The position numbers and the translations under genes are program-made. Below the pieces are notes generated by a model. The model worked only from the letters and a program-made list of their open reading frames with translations, made no database searches and was not told the origin of the DNA. Source: Neptuniibacter sp. CAU 1671 (lineage in GTDB: Bacteria > Pseudomonadota > Gammaproteobacteria > Pseudomonadales > Balneatricaceae). Taken from it: DNA of 64,000 nucleotides. The stretch is from assembly GCF_029222905.1 (NCBI RefSeq), contig NZ_JARHUE010000002.1, positions 248,001-312,000 on the forward strand, given 5' to 3'. Shown here piece by piece: positions 1 through 9,489 of the stretch. Each line of letters opens with the position of its first letter. The first letter of the stretch is position 1.

Positions 1-897
1 CTTACGTGGCATTTTTGCCCGTTGTGTACAGATGCGCATAATGCTGCGCTCCTGATCACGAATGCTGTCAATTGCTCCGCGAATATTACCTACCAGTGCG
101 TCGTAATAGCGAGGTGAGAGTTTGATCGGGGCAAAAGCTTCACTGACAGCGATCTGTGCTGTTTCGAAGGCTTTGTTGTCACGTCCTTTTTTGCTCAGTA
201 CGCTATTCAGTTCGTTCAGTGCATCACGCAGCAGGGTAAAGCGACGGGCAGCCTCTTCTGGATCTGGGCCTTTATCTTTTTCATCTTCGTCGCTGTCTGA
301 ATCATCGCTATCATCATCTGAGTCATCAGTGATTTCGTCTGATTCATTGACTTCAGTTTCTGACGGGCTTTCAGGAATGCCGTCATCCGGGTCGATATAA
401 CCACTGAAAAGATCGCTCAAGCGGCCTTCTTCAATCAGTGTCTGATCGTAGGCTTCCAGAACAACATCAACCAGGCCCGGGTAACAGGCCAGGGCAGACA
501 TTACTTCCCGGATACCTTCTTCAATACGTTTGGCAATGCTGATCTCGCCTTCGCGGGTCAGCAGTTCAACGGTGCCCATCTCGCGCATGTACATGCGCAC
601 CGGGTCGGTGGTGCGGCCGGCATCAGATTCTACAGCGGCCAGTGCGGCCACGGCTTCTTCATCTGCTTCATCAGCCGAATCGCCTTCGGTCATCAACAGG
701 GTTTCTGCGTCAGGTGCTTCCTCAGACACGGAGATACCCATGTCATTGATCATGCGAATAATGTCTTCGATCTGATCTGGATCGGCGATGTCCTGAGGCA
801 GGTGGTCGTTGACTTCGGAATAGGTAAGGTAACCTTGTTCCTTACCACGGGCGATCAGTTCCTTGAGGCGAGACTGTTGCTGAGACGTATCGGACAT
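1..897 (-). CDS. rpoD: RNA polymerase sigma-70 factor RpoD (partial, N-terminal part)
   Basis: Primary sigma factor that directs RNA polymerase to housekeeping promoters. The frame runs open from an ATG at 897 to the left window edge, so only about 299 N-terminal residues are present. Region 1.1 begins MSDTSQQQSRLKELIARGK. Region 1.2 follows at about residue 100 (DPVRMYMREMGTVELLTREG). The start of the non-conserved region is next. That region carries a very acidic Asp/Ser/Glu stretch at about residues 185-212. The gene is last in rpsU-yqeY-dnaG-rpoD, the classical macromolecular synthesis operon, but a 185-bp gap before it holds its own likely promoter. Regions 2-4 lie outside the window. 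Confidence 0.97.
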   Translation of the reverse strand, partial: MSDTSQQQSRLKELIARGKEQGYLTYSEVNDHLPQDIADPDQIEDIIRMINDMGISVSEEAPDAETLLMTEGDSADEADEEAVAALAAVESDAGRTTDPVRMYMREMGTVELLTREGEISIAKRIEEGIREVMSALACYPGLVDVVLEAYDQTLIEEGRLSDLFSGYIDPDDGIPESPSETEVNESDEITDDSDDDSDDSDSDEDEKDKGPDPEEAARRFTLLRDALNELNSVLSKKGRDNKAFETAQIAVSEAFAPIKLSPRYYDALVGNIRGAIDSIRDQERSIMRICTQRAKMPRK

Positions 898-938
898 AGG
901 ATCCTGTGTAACGAAACTGGTGGAAAACGAAGCAGGCA

Positions 939-944
939 ATTATA
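939..944 (-). promoter_or_regulatory. Candidate -10 element of an rpoD promoter
   Basis: A perfect TATAAT on the minus strand lies about 40 bp before the rpoD ATG, in the dnaG-rpoD gap. The -35 region at the right distance (TAGCAT) is a poor match. This would let rpoD be transcribed independently of dnaG, as happens in other gammaproteobacteria. Confidence 0.45.
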
Positions 945-1082
945 GCGGCCGTGGGATTGTTATGCTAGGCGTGGCCGGATAAAAACCCTGAGTTCAACGT
1001 TAAACGTAGACTAGTTTTTAACTGTTTGCGCAAGGCTGCACAGCTCTGGCAATGATTCTTTTTAAGAGAGTGAGGTTTGTCA

Positions 1083-2993
1083 CTAAGTGGGGTCGTCAGG
1101 GTTGATGACGGTTTTCAGTTTGCTAAGACGCTGAATGCTATCAAGCAGTCTTATTTTCTCATCTGGGCCGAGCTGTCGTTGTTTCTGCAGGGCTGATATT
1201 TCCATCTCCAGCGCTATTATTTCAAGGCCTCGGCTGGCTTGTTGCAGGTAGCTGCGGGCCTCTGCCTCGTCGTGGACTTCAAGGGAGGTTGTAATATCAA
1301 ACAGGCGGACAATGGCTTCAGCAAGGTCGACAGATTCACGCCAGTCGACAGCGAGTTGGCCAATGCTGGCGCCTGGATTATCGCGCAGGTATGAAAGTAA
1401 TTGCTGTAACAGCTGGATATCTGCTGATGTGTGCTGAGTCAGAGTAACAGGCAGGTTATATTCGCGCGCCAGCGCCGGGAAGTGCAAAAACAGCGCGACC
1501 AGTTTTTCAGCAAAGGTGTGTTGTTGGCTCAGGCGCGGTTTTGAGCTAAATGGCCGGCTGGTCTGTGGTTGGCGTTCGTTTCGCGGTGGCTGGTCGAAAT
1601 ACTCAGCAGGTGTTTCGTCCCAGTCATAATCAGGCCCTTCACTCGATGGCAGCGGTGTAGGTTCTGGGTGAGGTTGCAGCGCCTGATGAAAATTGATGGT
1701 GGTCTGGATCTGCTCCAGTGAAAGGTGAGTCAGTTCACAGATACGGTCCAGCATCATCTGCTGCAATAAACTCGGCTTCATCTGGTTGATTGCTGGCAAT
1801 ACCTGACTGCTGAAGCGGGCGCGACCATCCATGCTGTTCAGATCGGCATCTTCACTGTGGCTGCGGAAGAAAAACTCAGACAAAGGCAGGGCTTCAGTCA
1901 GTCGTTGCATAAACGCCTCTTTGCCCTCCTGGCGTACCAGACTATCCGGATCTTCACCCTCGGGCAGAAACAGGAAGCGTACCTCTTTGCCATCTTCGAT
2001 CACAGGCAGCGTGGTGCGCAGTGCGCGTCTCGCCGCTTCGCGTCCGGCATTATCACCGTCAAAACAAAAAATCACTTCAGGCACCATCTTAAACATTCGC
2101 TCCAGATGGTGTTCCGTGGTCGCGGTGCCGAGTGTAGCAACGGCAAAGTGAATGCCGTATTGGGCCAGTCCGACTACGTCCATATAGCCTTCAACAATCA
2201 GCAGGCGATCCAGTGAGTTGCTGAATTTGCGTGCTTCATAAAGTCCGTAGAGTTCACGTCCTTTGTGGAAGGTGGGCGTTTCCGGGGAGTTCAGGTATTT
2301 CGGTTTGTCATCTCCCAGCACTCGACCGCCAAAACCGATGACGCGGCCGCGCTGATCCCGGATGGGAAACATGATCCGGTTGCGAAACCGGTCGTAGCGG
2401 CTGTCGCGTTCCTCGTTATGGATCAGCATGCCTGCCTGTTCCAACAGGTTCAGCTTGTCGGGGTCTTCTCCGGCTAGGTGGTCTTTCAGGTGATCCCAGC
2501 CTGAGGGTGCAAAGCCAATATCAAACGCCTTCGCAATCTGTCCGGACAGGCCGCGGGATTTCAGATAATCAACGGCCTGCTGGCTCTGTGTGCTGGATTT
2601 AAGTTGTTGCAGATAGAACTGGTTGGCTTCTTCCAGCAGGTCATACAGAGCTTTAAGACGCTGATCTTGCTGGCGCTGCTGGGGATTGTCTTCTTGCGGG
2701 ACCTCCATGCCAGCCTGTTTGGCCAGTTGGTCGACCGCTTCCGGGAAGCTGAGATGCTCGTATTCCATCAGAAAACCCAGCGCGTTACCGCCGGCGCCAC
2801 AGCCAAAACAGTAATAGAACTGCTTGTCCTGATTTGCGGTAAAGGAGGGGGTTTTTTCTTTATGGAACGGGCAGAGCCCTGAGTAGTTTTTGCCGCTGCG
2901 CTTTAGCTTATCGACACGGCCGTCCAGCACATCAATGATATTGGTGCGTGCCAAAAGGTCGTCTATAAAATGTTGTGGGATACGTCCGGCCAT
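1083..2993 (-). CDS. dnaG: DNA primase DnaG
   Basis: Synthesises RNA primers at the replication fork, together with the DnaB helicase encoded at 30954-32345. The 636 residues match the usual family length. The N-terminal CHC2 zinc finger is visible (C41, H44, C62, C65). The TOPRIM core has VEGYMD at 267-272 and the metal-binding FDGDNAG at 311-317. A Pro/Gln-rich linker at about 430-480 precedes the C-terminal DnaB-binding domain. It lies 30 bp after yqeY in the rpsU-yqeY-dnaG-rpoD operon. The ATG start sits directly before the conserved MAGRIPQHFIDDLL. Confidence 0.98.
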   Translation of the reverse strand: MAGRIPQHFIDDLLARTNIIDVLDGRVDKLKRSGKNYSGLCPFHKEKTPSFTANQDKQFYYCFGCGAGGNALGFLMEYEHLSFPEAVDQLAKQAGMEVPQEDNPQQRQQDQRLKALYDLLEEANQFYLQQLKSSTQSQQAVDYLKSRGLSGQIAKAFDIGFAPSGWDHLKDHLAGEDPDKLNLLEQAGMLIHNEERDSRYDRFRNRIMFPIRDQRGRVIGFGGRVLGDDKPKYLNSPETPTFHKGRELYGLYEARKFSNSLDRLLIVEGYMDVVGLAQYGIHFAVATLGTATTEHHLERMFKMVPEVIFCFDGDNAGREAARRALRTTLPVIEDGKEVRFLFLPEGEDPDSLVRQEGKEAFMQRLTEALPLSEFFFRSHSEDADLNSMDGRARFSSQVLPAINQMKPSLLQQMMLDRICELTHLSLEQIQTTINFHQALQPHPEPTPLPSSEGPDYDWDETPAEYFDQPPRNERQPQTSRPFSSKPRLSQQHTFAEKLVALFLHFPALAREYNLPVTLTQHTSADIQLLQQLLSYLRDNPGASIGQLAVDWRESVDLAEAIVRLFDITTSLEVHDEAEARSYLQQASRGLEIIALEMEISALQKQRQLGPDEKIRLLDSIQRLSKLKTVINPDDPT

Positions 2994-3023
2994 GCTTACC
3001 CTTAAACGGGAGACTGCCGAAGT

Positions 3024-3473
3024 TTAACCTGCGAGGGCAGCTTTGACGAGTTTAGAAACCTGTCCCATATCAGCACGGCCCTGAACCTGCGGTTTCAGGA
3101 TGGCCATGATTTTGCCCATGTCCTGCATGCTGCTGGCGCCGGATTGCTCGGCGGCAGATGTGACCAGAGCAGATAGTTCTTCATCAGTTAGCGGTTGCGG
3201 CAGGAAAGTTTTAATCACCTCCAGCTCCTGTCGCTCAGCATCGGCCAGATCCTGTCGTGCCGCTTCTTCAAATTGCGAGATCGAGTCGCGGCGCTGCTTG
3301 CTCATCTTGTCAAGCACCGCCAGCACTCGTGCATCATCCAGTTCAATGCGTTCATCAACTTCAACGCGTTTCAGTTCGGCCATAATCATGCGGATTGTGC
3401 TGAGGCGCTCCTTTTCTTTGGCGCGCATGGCAGCTTTCATCGCATCGGTGATCTGCTGCTTCAGCTCAGACAT
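3024..3473 (-). CDS. GatB/YqeY domain protein
   Basis: A 149-residue all-helical protein of the YqeY family, related to the C-terminal tRNA-interacting domain of GatB, the amidotransferase subunit. Visible family features are the start LKQQITDAMKAAMRAKEKER and the C-terminal DMGKIMAILKPQVQGRADMG. The cellular role of stand-alone YqeY is not established. It is inserted between rpsU and dnaG, an arrangement common in Pseudomonas-like genomes but absent from E. coli. It is probably co-transcribed with both, being 43 bp after rpsU and 30 bp before dnaG. Confidence 0.93.
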   Translation of the reverse strand: MSELKQQITDAMKAAMRAKEKERLSTIRMIMAELKRVEVDERIELDDARVLAVLDKMSKQRRDSISQFEEAARQDLADAERQELEVIKTFLPQPLTDEELSALVTSAAEQSGASSMQDMGKIMAILKPQVQGRADMGQVSKLVKAALAG

Positions 3474-3516
3474 GTTGGCTTCCCCTTAACCGGATGGGAT
3501 CTGAAATCTCGTTAAA

Positions 3517-3732
3517 TCAGTACAGGCGAACGCGACGAGCGTTTTCGCGAGATACTTTTTTCGCGTGACGTTTTACGGCAGCAGCGGCTTTACGCTTACG
3601 AACAGAAGTTGGTTTTTCGTAGAATTCACGACGACGAACTTCAGCCAGGATACCGGCTTTTTCGCAAGAGCGTTTGAAGCGACGCAGAGCAACGTCAAAT
3701 GGCTCGTTTTCTTTAACTTTAACAGCGGGCAT
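3517..3732 (-). CDS. rpsU: 30S ribosomal protein S21
   Basis: A 71-residue, very basic small-subunit protein of normal S21 length, beginning [20 protein letters not shown] and ending in an Arg-rich tail. S21 helps initiation by promoting base pairing of mRNA with the 16S 3' end. It is first in the operon with yqeY, dnaG and rpoD. A good sigma-70 promoter lies about 70 bp upstream, and an AAAGGTGAT ribosome-binding site precedes the ATG. Confidence 0.98.
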   Translation of the reverse strand: MPAVKVKENEPFDVALRRFKRSCEKAGILAEVRRREFYEKPTSVRKRKAAAAVKRHAKKVSRENARRVRLY

Positions 3733-3802
3733 GTTTTCACATCACCTTTTGGTTGTTAGTGGATTTCAGTCTTACCCTATAGCTTATAGAGCAAGGCGCA
3801 GA

Positions 3803-3831
3803 ATTTTATGTCTTTCAAGTAGGCTTGTAAA
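3803..3831 (-). promoter_or_regulatory. Sigma-70 promoter of the rpsU operon
   Basis: On the minus strand, TTTACA (3826-3831) is followed by a 17-bp spacer and TAAAAT (3803-3808). Five of six -10 bases match, and so do five of six -35 bases. The predicted start gives a leader of about 65 nt before rpsU. Confidence 0.65.
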
Positions 3832-3871
3832 GACTTCATGTCGATCACTACAGCCCTGAAACCGGCTGGGG

Positions 3872-3877
3872 TATAAT
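3872..3877 (+). promoter_or_regulatory. Candidate -10 element of the tsaD promoter
   Basis: A perfect TATAAT lies 34 bp before the tsaD ATG, preceded by a G-rich GCTGGGG. No good -35 hexamer is visible at 16-18 bp. It is divergent from the rpsU promoter. Confidence 0.4.
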
Positions 3878-3910
3878 CCGCCGCCTGATAACAGAGTTCG
3901 GGAACTGATC

Positions 3911-4939
3911 ATGCGCGTTTTGGGGATAGAAACCTCCTGTGATGAGACAGGCGTAGCCATCTATGACAGCGACAAAGGCCTGCTGGCCGATGCCCTGTTC
4001 AGCCAGGTGAAAATGCATGCCGAATATGGCGGTGTGGTGCCCGAGCTGGCCTCCCGTGATCATGTGCTCAAGCTACTGCCACTGCTAAAGCAGGTGTTTC
4101 AGCAGGCTGGGCTTAAACCGGGTGAGGTGGATGCGGTGGCTTATACATCCGGGCCGGGTTTAATCGGGGCGTTGATGGTGGGCGCTTCAACCGGTCGTGC
4201 TCTGGCACTGGCCTGGGGTGTGCCTGCTATTGGCGTGCACCATATGGAAGGGCATCTGTTGGCGCCGATGCTTGAGGCTGAACCGCCTGAATTTCCGTTT
4301 GTGGCACTGCTGGTTTCGGGTGGTCACACCCAGTTGGTTAAAGTGCAGGGCATTGGCGCATACGAACTGCTGGGCGAGTCGTTGGATGATGCTGCCGGCG
4401 AAGCCTTTGATAAAGCGGCCAAAATGTTGGGGCTGGGTTATCCGGGTGGTCCTGCGATGGCGGCCCATGCGCTCAAAGGTGATCGGCAGCGATTTACCTT
4501 TCCGCGTCCGATGACCGACCGTCCTGGCATGGATTTCAGCTTTTCCGGTTTGAAAACGTTTACCCTGAATACCGCCAATGCCCAACGTGATGCTGAGGGG
4601 CAGATAGACGCTCAAACCATCTGTGATATTGCTGCTGCGTTTGAAGAAGCGGTGGTGGATACGCTGGCCATTAAATGTAAACGCGCTTTACAGCATACCG
4701 GTTTCAAGCGCCTGATTATCGCCGGTGGCGTCAGTGCCAATCGCCGCCTGAGAGAACGGCTGCAGGTTATGGTGGATAAAGAGCGTGCCCAGCTGTTTTA
4801 CGCCCGTCCTGAATTTTGTACCGATAACGGTGCCATGATTGCACTTGCCGGATGTCAGCGTCTGGTGGCAGGGCAGCGAAGTGACCTGAGTATTCAGTGC
4901 AAACCGCGCTGGCCCTTGTCGAGTCTGGACTCAATCTAA
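3911..4939 (+). CDS. tsaD: tRNA N6-threonylcarbamoyladenosine transferase TsaD
   Basis: Catalytic subunit that moves the threonylcarbamoyl group from threonylcarbamoyl-AMP onto A37 of ANN-decoding tRNAs, working with TsaB and TsaE. The protein has 342 residues, the usual length. It starts [19 protein letters not shown] (ASKHA fold). The metal-binding HMEGH lies at 111-115, and a VSGGHTQL phosphate-binding loop follows at about 136-143. It is divergent from rpsU, as in E. coli. Its last 4 bp overlap the convergent plsY stop. TrmO, which methylates the same modified base, is encoded at 37759-38505. Confidence 0.98.
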   Translation: MRVLGIETSCDETGVAIYDSDKGLLADALFSQVKMHAEYGGVVPELASRDHVLKLLPLLKQVFQQAGLKPGEVDAVAYTSGPGLIGALMVGASTGRALALAWGVPAIGVHHMEGHLLAPMLEAEPPEFPFVALLVSGGHTQLVKVQGIGAYELLGESLDDAAGEAFDKAAKMLGLGYPGGPAMAAHALKGDRQRFTFPRPMTDRPGMDFSFSGLKTFTLNTANAQRDAEGQIDAQTICDIAAAFEEAVVDTLAIKCKRALQHTGFKRLIIAGGVSANRRLRERLQVMVDKERAQLFYARPEFCTDNGAMIALAGCQRLVAGQRSDLSIQCKPRWPLSSLDSI

Positions 4940-5535
4940 AAGCGTGGTTCGGTGCCCTGCATCAAATTACGGATATTCTGCCAGTGGCAGAGCACCAGAA
5001 TCAGCCCGATGGCCCAGAAGGTAAATAAATATTCGGGGGCTATCTGCCAGGCCAGTATTGGTGATAACAGTGCCACACTGATCGAGCCGAGAGAGGCGCG
5101 GCGGCTGTAGGCAACGATGGCGATCCAGATCAAGATCTGGGCAATGGCCAGCGGCCAGCAAAGCCCCAGGCTGGCACCGAGGGCGGTAGCGACACCTTTG
5201 CCGCCTCTGAAGGATGAAAAAATTGGGAACAGGTGCCCGATGATTGCTGCGAGTGCGCAGCTGGCCCGTGCCAGGGGTGATAGCTCCAGCAGCATGGCAG
5301 GCAGCAGGGCTAACAGCCCTTTACCAAGATCGCCCAGCAGGGTGAGCGCGGCGGCCTGACGGGTGCCGATACGCAATACATTACTGGTTCCCGGATTGCG
5401 GGAACCTAAACTGCGCGGGTCCGGCAGGTCCAGCGCATGGCAGACTAATACTGCAGTGGGGATCGATCCCCACAGGTAGGCCAGCAGGGTTAACCCCAGC
5501 AGCAACATGGTCGAGTCGGTTACGGGTTCGCTCAT
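4936..5535 (-). CDS. plsY: Glycerol-3-phosphate acyltransferase PlsY
   Basis: Inner-membrane enzyme that transfers the acyl group of acyl-phosphate to glycerol-3-phosphate, the first step of phospholipid synthesis. The 199 residues form about five membrane segments. Conserved loops are visible: GSIPTAVLV near residue 24, [11 protein letters not shown] near 45 and FRGGKGVAT near 110. It converges on tsaD with a 4-bp overlap and is divergent from folB across a gap of only 21 bp. Confidence 0.96.
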   Translation of the reverse strand: MSEPVTDSTMLLLGLTLLAYLWGSIPTAVLVCHALDLPDPRSLGSRNPGTSNVLRIGTRQAAALTLLGDLGKGLLALLPAMLLELSPLARASCALAAIIGHLFPIFSSFRGGKGVATALGASLGLCWPLAIAQILIWIAIVAYSRRASLGSISVALLSPILAWQIAPEYLFTFWAIGLILVLCHWQNIRNLMQGTEPRF

Positions 5536-5556
5536 GGTGCACCAGAGGTGGATGTG

Positions 5557-5913
5557 ATGGATTTAGTGTACATAGAAGACCTGCGGGTTGAAACGGTCAT
5601 TGGAATTTACGACTGGGAGCGTCAGGTGCGTCAGGTCGTGACGCTGGATCTGCAGATGGGCGTGGATATTCTGCCTGCGGCAGAGACCGATGACATCGAA
5701 CACGCGCTTAACTACAAAGCGGTATCTGACCGGTTGATCACGTTTATCGAAGGCAGTGAGTTTCTGCTGCTTGAAGCGATGGCTGAGCAGGTTGCAGAAA
5801 TTCTGCAGGATGAGTTTGGCGTGCGTTGGTTAAGGCTCAAGCTCGGCAAGCCGGGTGCGGTGCCTCAGGCGAAAACCGTGGGCGTGCAGATCGAGCGGGG
5901 AGAGCGCTTCTGA
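5557..5913 (+). CDS. folB: Dihydroneopterin aldolase FolB
   Basis: Cleaves 7,8-dihydroneopterin to 6-hydroxymethyl-dihydropterin in folate synthesis. The ATG at 5557 gives 118 residues starting MDLVYIEDLRVETVIGIYDW, which lines up with known FolB starts. An in-frame GTG at 5548 would add three residues but overlaps the AGAGG ribosome-binding site. The C-terminal LKLGKPGAVPQAK carries the catalytic lysine region. Its stop overlaps the folK start by one base, implying translational coupling. Confidence 0.95.
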   Translation: MDLVYIEDLRVETVIGIYDWERQVRQVVTLDLQMGVDILPAAETDDIEHALNYKAVSDRLITFIEGSEFLLLEAMAEQVAEILQDEFGVRWLRLKLGKPGAVPQAKTVGVQIERGERF

Positions 5914-6425
5914 TGGCTCAGGTGTTTGTAAGCATTGGCAGTAATATTGAGCGTGACTACCACATCACCCAGGCGCTGGATGCGCTGGCAGCCCACTTTG
6001 GCGCACTGAGACTCTCCTCTGTGTATGAGAGTGAAGCGGTTGGTTTTGACGGGGATAATTTTTTCAATCTGGTGGCGGAGTTTGCAACGGCGCTTTCAGT
6101 TGGCGAACTGTCCCGTTTGCTGAAGCAGATAGAAGATGAGAACGGCCGCTGTCGTCAGGGGCCACGGTTCAGTGGCCGGACGCTGGATATTGATATTCTG
6201 ACCTATGATCAGCGGGTGGGTGAAATTGACGGTGTTGAACTGCCGCGTGATGAAATTCTGAAAAATGCATTTGTTCTGTTGCCGCTGGCAGAGCTGGCGC
6301 CAGATGAGATGCATCCCCGGCAACAACAGTCTTACGCCACCCTGTGGCAGGCATATGACAGTACAAAACAGAAACTCTGGCCGGTTGAATACCGCTGGCG
6401 TGAGCTTGCCCTGCCAAGCCTATGA
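5913..6425 (+). CDS. folK: 2-amino-4-hydroxy-6-hydroxymethyldihydropteridine diphosphokinase FolK
   Basis: Transfers pyrophosphate from ATP to 6-hydroxymethyl-dihydropterin, the step after FolB. The ATG at 5913 gives 170 residues beginning MAQVFVSIGSNIERDYHI, the typical HPPK start. The same frame is open further upstream (to 5826), but that part only overlaps folB. The HPPK signature GRTLDIDILTYD is present near residue 90. One-base TGATG coupling to folB. Confidence 0.96.
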   Translation: MAQVFVSIGSNIERDYHITQALDALAAHFGALRLSSVYESEAVGFDGDNFFNLVAEFATALSVGELSRLLKQIEDENGRCRQGPRFSGRTLDIDILTYDQRVGEIDGVELPRDEILKNAFVLLPLAELAPDEMHPRQQQSYATLWQAYDSTKQKLWPVEYRWRELALPSL

Positions 6426-6432
6426 ACAGCAC

Positions 6433-7182
6433 CTAGTGGCTGTAAAGTGACTTTCCTCCATCTACCGCAATTACCTGTCCGGTGACATATCCCGCCTGGC
6501 TTAGGTAGAGCACGGCATCTGCCAGATCGTCTGCACTGCCGGTTCGTTTAAGCAGTGTTTTTTCCAGAATGGCGGTCTGTTCGGCCTCTGTTTGTGCGGC
6601 TGCATTTTCGGGCCAGAGGATCGGTCCCGGCGAGACACCATTGACCCTCACATTGGGGGCGAGTTCTTTCGCCAGACTATAGGTCAGCATCTGCAGACCC
6701 GCTTTGGCGATCGAATAGATCGGGTAACCGGGCAGGCCGCGCTGAGCATGAATATCTATCAGGTTGATGATATTACCGTGATTGACTGTCAGGGCGTCTG
6801 CCAGTGCCGCGCACAGAAAATAGGGTGCACGCAGGTTGGAGTTGATCAACTCATCCCACTGGTCCTGACTGCTTTGGGTCAAGGGGGTGGGGTAAAACGC
6901 GGAAGCGTTGTTGATCAGCAGATCGATTCGCTCCCAGCTTGCCAGGGCATCCACTGCCAGTGACTGCACCGCCTGCATATCATTCAGGTCAGCCTGTATC
7001 AGGCAAACGCTGCCGCTGCGCTGCTGGTTCAGTTCAGCTGCCAGACGTTCTGCATCATCTGCGCTGTGGTTGTAATGTAAAACAATATTGTAACCAGCAC
7101 TGTGCAGCCGTTTTGCCAGTGTGGCGCCCACTCTACGCGCGGCACCGGTAATCAGGGCGACTTTAGCGGGGTGTTGGACCAT
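6433..7182 (-). CDS. Pteridine-reductase-type short-chain dehydrogenase (FolM-like)
   Basis: NADPH-dependent reductase of about 249 residues from the ATG at 7182. The glycine motif is TGAARRVG. The arginine in that motif and the folate-gene neighbours point to the PTR1/FolM group, which reduces dihydropterins or dihydromonapterin. The catalytic YxxxK is YSIAK at about residue 152, and an N-N-A motif ([10 protein letters not shown]) sits near 90. The start overlaps the cca stop by 20 bp. It converges on folK with a 7-bp gap. The exact substrate cannot be read from sequence. Confidence 0.85.
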   Translation of the reverse strand: MVQHPAKVALITGAARRVGATLAKRLHSAGYNIVLHYNHSADDAERLAAELNQQRSGSVCLIQADLNDMQAVQSLAVDALASWERIDLLINNASAFYPTPLTQSSQDQWDELINSNLRAPYFLCAALADALTVNHGNIINLIDIHAQRGLPGYPIYSIAKAGLQMLTYSLAKELAPNVRVNGVSPGPILWPENAAAQTEAEQTAILEKTLLKRTGSADDLADAVLYLSQAGYVTGQVIAVDGGKSLYSH

Positions 7183-8299
7183 CGGGTGTATCCTTGGTGG
7201 CGGGTGACAGTCGGCAGATCTCCAGGCGCCGCTTTTCCAGCTCTGCACCCAGCGCCGCACCGCTGAAACCCTGACTCATCAGTTGTCGCGGCTGCAATCG
7301 ACCCATTTTGTCGAGAATTATTGGCAGCGTGTCGCAGTGAATGTTTTGATGCAGTGCTTTTATGCAGGGCATCAGGTCTGCTATACGTTGTGGGCGGCGT
7401 AACAGATCCAGCCCCTGAATGGTTTGCAGACGTTGGCTGGGACTGAGGCTGTCAAAGCTGGCCAGTGCTTTATGGTATTGATGACAGAGCAGTGCCAGAT
7501 CACGGAAGGTGTTGGGGCTGCGCAGCCGGTCGCACAGGCCGGTAATTTCATGTTGTGAGGCGCTACTTAGGCAGATGCTGAGCAGACAGGCAAACCGCTG
7601 AAAGGGTTGATCGGTTTTTTCACAGGCCCGGCTGAAACGATTGAGCTGATCCGGGTTCTGCAGAGACTGACATTCAGGCAGCAGCTTTTCCAGAGCATCG
7701 GCATCCGCCATGACCTGGAAAAATGTGGCCGGGCTGGCTTCGCTCAGAGCGCGCTCCAGCTCTTTCCAGACCCGCTCAGGCGTCAGGTGGTCCAATTCAT
7801 CACCTGCCGACAGTGTCTGCATTAACGCGAGGGTTTCTGCAGCAACAGTGAATCCCAGGGGCGCTAGTCGGGCGGCAAACCGTGCTACACGCAGCACACG
7901 CAACGGATCTTCCGAAAAAGCGGAAGAAACATGGCGTAGCAGGCGCAGCTCAAGGTCACGCTGACCCTGATAGGGGTCAATAATCTGGCCGGTGTCATCC
8001 ATTGCCATCGCATTGATGGTCAGGTCGCGGCGCATCAGGTCCTGCTCGAGGGTGATCTCAGGTGAAGCATGATAGGTGAAGCCAGTGTAGCCTTTGCCTG
8101 ATTTGCGCTCGGTGCGGGCCAGGGCGTACTCTTCGCCGGTTTTGGGGTGGATGAAGACGGGAAAATCCTGCCCGACGGGCTGAAAGCCTTCTTTCAGCAT
8201 CTGTTCGGGGGTGGCGCCGATGACGACCCAGTCCCGGTCATAGACCGCAAGACCGAGCAGTTGATCGCGGACCGCGCCGCCGACCAGATAGATCTGCAC
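7163..8299 (-). CDS. cca: CCA-adding tRNA nucleotidyltransferase without HD domain
   Basis: Adds or repairs the 3' CCA end of tRNAs. A GTG start at 8299 gives 378 residues starting [17 protein letters not shown]. The frame is open further upstream only through the glpE region. Class II motifs are visible: GGAVRD, the metal-binding DRDW and RRDLTINAM. At 378 residues it is shorter than the 412-residue E. coli enzyme. I see no HD phosphohydrolase motif in the C-terminal part, so the extra phosphatase and phosphodiesterase activities are probably missing. The start codon lies 1 bp beyond the glpE stop. Confidence 0.92.
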   Translation of the reverse strand: MQIYLVGGAVRDQLLGLAVYDRDWVVIGATPEQMLKEGFQPVGQDFPVFIHPKTGEEYALARTERKSGKGYTGFTYHASPEITLEQDLMRRDLTINAMAMDDTGQIIDPYQGQRDLELRLLRHVSSAFSEDPLRVLRVARFAARLAPLGFTVAAETLALMQTLSAGDELDHLTPERVWKELERALSEASPATFFQVMADADALEKLLPECQSLQNPDQLNRFSRACEKTDQPFQRFACLLSICLSSASQHEITGLCDRLRSPNTFRDLALLCHQYHKALASFDSLSPSQRLQTIQGLDLLRRPQRIADLMPCIKALHQNIHCDTLPIILDKMGRLQPRQLMSQGFSGAALGAELEKRRLEICRLSPATKDTPDGPTPR

Positions 8300-8300
8300 T

Positions 8301-8618
8301 TTATTGCTCGCAGAGTTCGGGTTGTTCGTTGCGCCAGGCCTCAAAACCGCCGTTGATGCTGAACACCTGATCAAAACCTTTTTCAACCAGGAACTGCGCT
8401 GCAGGCTGGCTGCTGATGCCGTGATAGCAGCAGACCAGCAGGGGCTGATCCAGATCTGCCTGCTGCAGAAATTCATGCAGGTTGTCATTGCTCAGGTTGT
8501 AGGCGCCGGTGATGTGACCAGAGGAAAAGCTGGCCGCGTCACGAATATCGGCTACGCTGGCGCCCTGTTTGATCAGGGTTGCAGCCTGTTGGCTGTCGAT
8601 GCATTTAAATTCGCTCAT
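8301..8618 (-). CDS. glpE: Thiosulfate sulfurtransferase GlpE (single-domain rhodanese)
   Basis: Small cytoplasmic rhodanese that moves sulfane sulfur from thiosulfate to an acceptor. The ATG at 8618 gives 105 residues starting [16 protein letters not shown], preceded by a GAGGAC ribosome-binding site. The active-site loop is CCYHGISS, with the catalytic Cys as in E. coli GlpE (CYHGNSS). The C-terminal INGGFEAWR is typical. It lies 16 bp after apaH and directly before cca, at the tail of the lptD-apaH operon. Confidence 0.94.
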   Translation of the reverse strand: MSEFKCIDSQQAATLIKQGASVADIRDAASFSSGHITGAYNLSNDNLHEFLQQADLDQPLLVCCYHGISSQPAAQFLVEKGFDQVFSINGGFEAWRNEQPELCEQ

Positions 8619-8634
8619 GCGTTGTCCTCTTGAA

Positions 8635-9468
8635 TTACTCTGCCCGGTCCGTATGTGACAGACCGTCAACGCTGATTATGCGGTGATCATCCAGGCGCAG
8701 GGCGGTCAGCTGATGACCCCAGACACAACCGGTGTCGAGGGCAAACAGATGGGGTTGTTCTACCTGTCCCATCAGGCTGGCCCAATGGCCAAAGATAAGA
8801 TTTACTTTATCATCTGCAGGCGATTTGCGGGGAAATAAATACCAGGGACTGAAACCCTCAGGCATGTCACCGGCAGGTCCCTTATGGCTGAAATTCAAAG
8901 TGCCATCTGCCTTACAGAATCGCATCCGGGTGAGATAGTTGGTGATTACCCGCCAGCGCGTAGGGCCTTCCAGATCGGGGTGCCAGCATGCAGGGTCATT
9001 GCCATACATGGCATCGAAATAGGTTTGTGCCTGATCGCTGCGCAATACGGTTTCCACTTCGTTGGCCAGTGCCTGGGCTTCGGCAATGCTCCAGCAGGGA
9101 GGCAGGCCCGCATGGGTCATACAGTACTGTCCCTCAGCATCTGTCACCAGCAGGGGTAGCTGCTGTAACCAGGCCATCAGCTCGTCATTGTCATGGCTGT
9201 GCAGAATCGGGTCGAGTGTGTCTTTGCGCTTGCTGTGATCGCGATTGTGGTAGACCGCCAGCAAATGCAGATCATGATTGCCCAATACGCATTGGACTTG
9301 TGAATCCATCTGCTTGAGGAAGCGCAGTGTTTCCAGGGACTGCGGGCCGCGATTGACCAGATCACCGGCTACCCAGAGTTGATCGTCACCGCTGAATTTC
9401 AGCTTATCCAGCAGACGCAGCAGCGCATCATAACAGCCCTGAATATCTCCGATCGCATACACGGCCAT
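8635..9468 (-). CDS. apaH: Symmetrical bis(5'-nucleosyl)-tetraphosphatase ApaH
   Basis: Hydrolyses Ap4A to two ADP and is also known as an RNA decapping enzyme. The protein has 277 residues and the calcineurin-type metallophosphatase signature in order: GDIQGCYDAL near residue 7, GDLVNRGPQS near 36 and LGNHDLHLLA near 62. A histidine-containing MTHAGLPP follows near 117. Last of the conserved lptD-surA-pdxA-rsmA-apaG-apaH string, 21 bp after apaG. Confidence 0.97.
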   Translation of the reverse strand: MAVYAIGDIQGCYDALLRLLDKLKFSGDDQLWVAGDLVNRGPQSLETLRFLKQMDSQVQCVLGNHDLHLLAVYHNRDHSKRKDTLDPILHSHDNDELMAWLQQLPLLVTDAEGQYCMTHAGLPPCWSIAEAQALANEVETVLRSDQAQTYFDAMYGNDPACWHPDLEGPTRWRVITNYLTRMRFCKADGTLNFSHKGPAGDMPEGFSPWYLFPRKSPADDKVNLIFGHWASLMGQVEQPHLFALDTGCVWGHQLTALRLDDHRIISVDGLSHTDRAE

Positions 9469-9489
9469 GGGGCAAAAACCACTTGATGA

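Noticed and set aside
8300-8488. 63-residue N-terminal extension of cca
   Set aside because: It is glpE read in another frame; the GTG at 8299 matches the family start.
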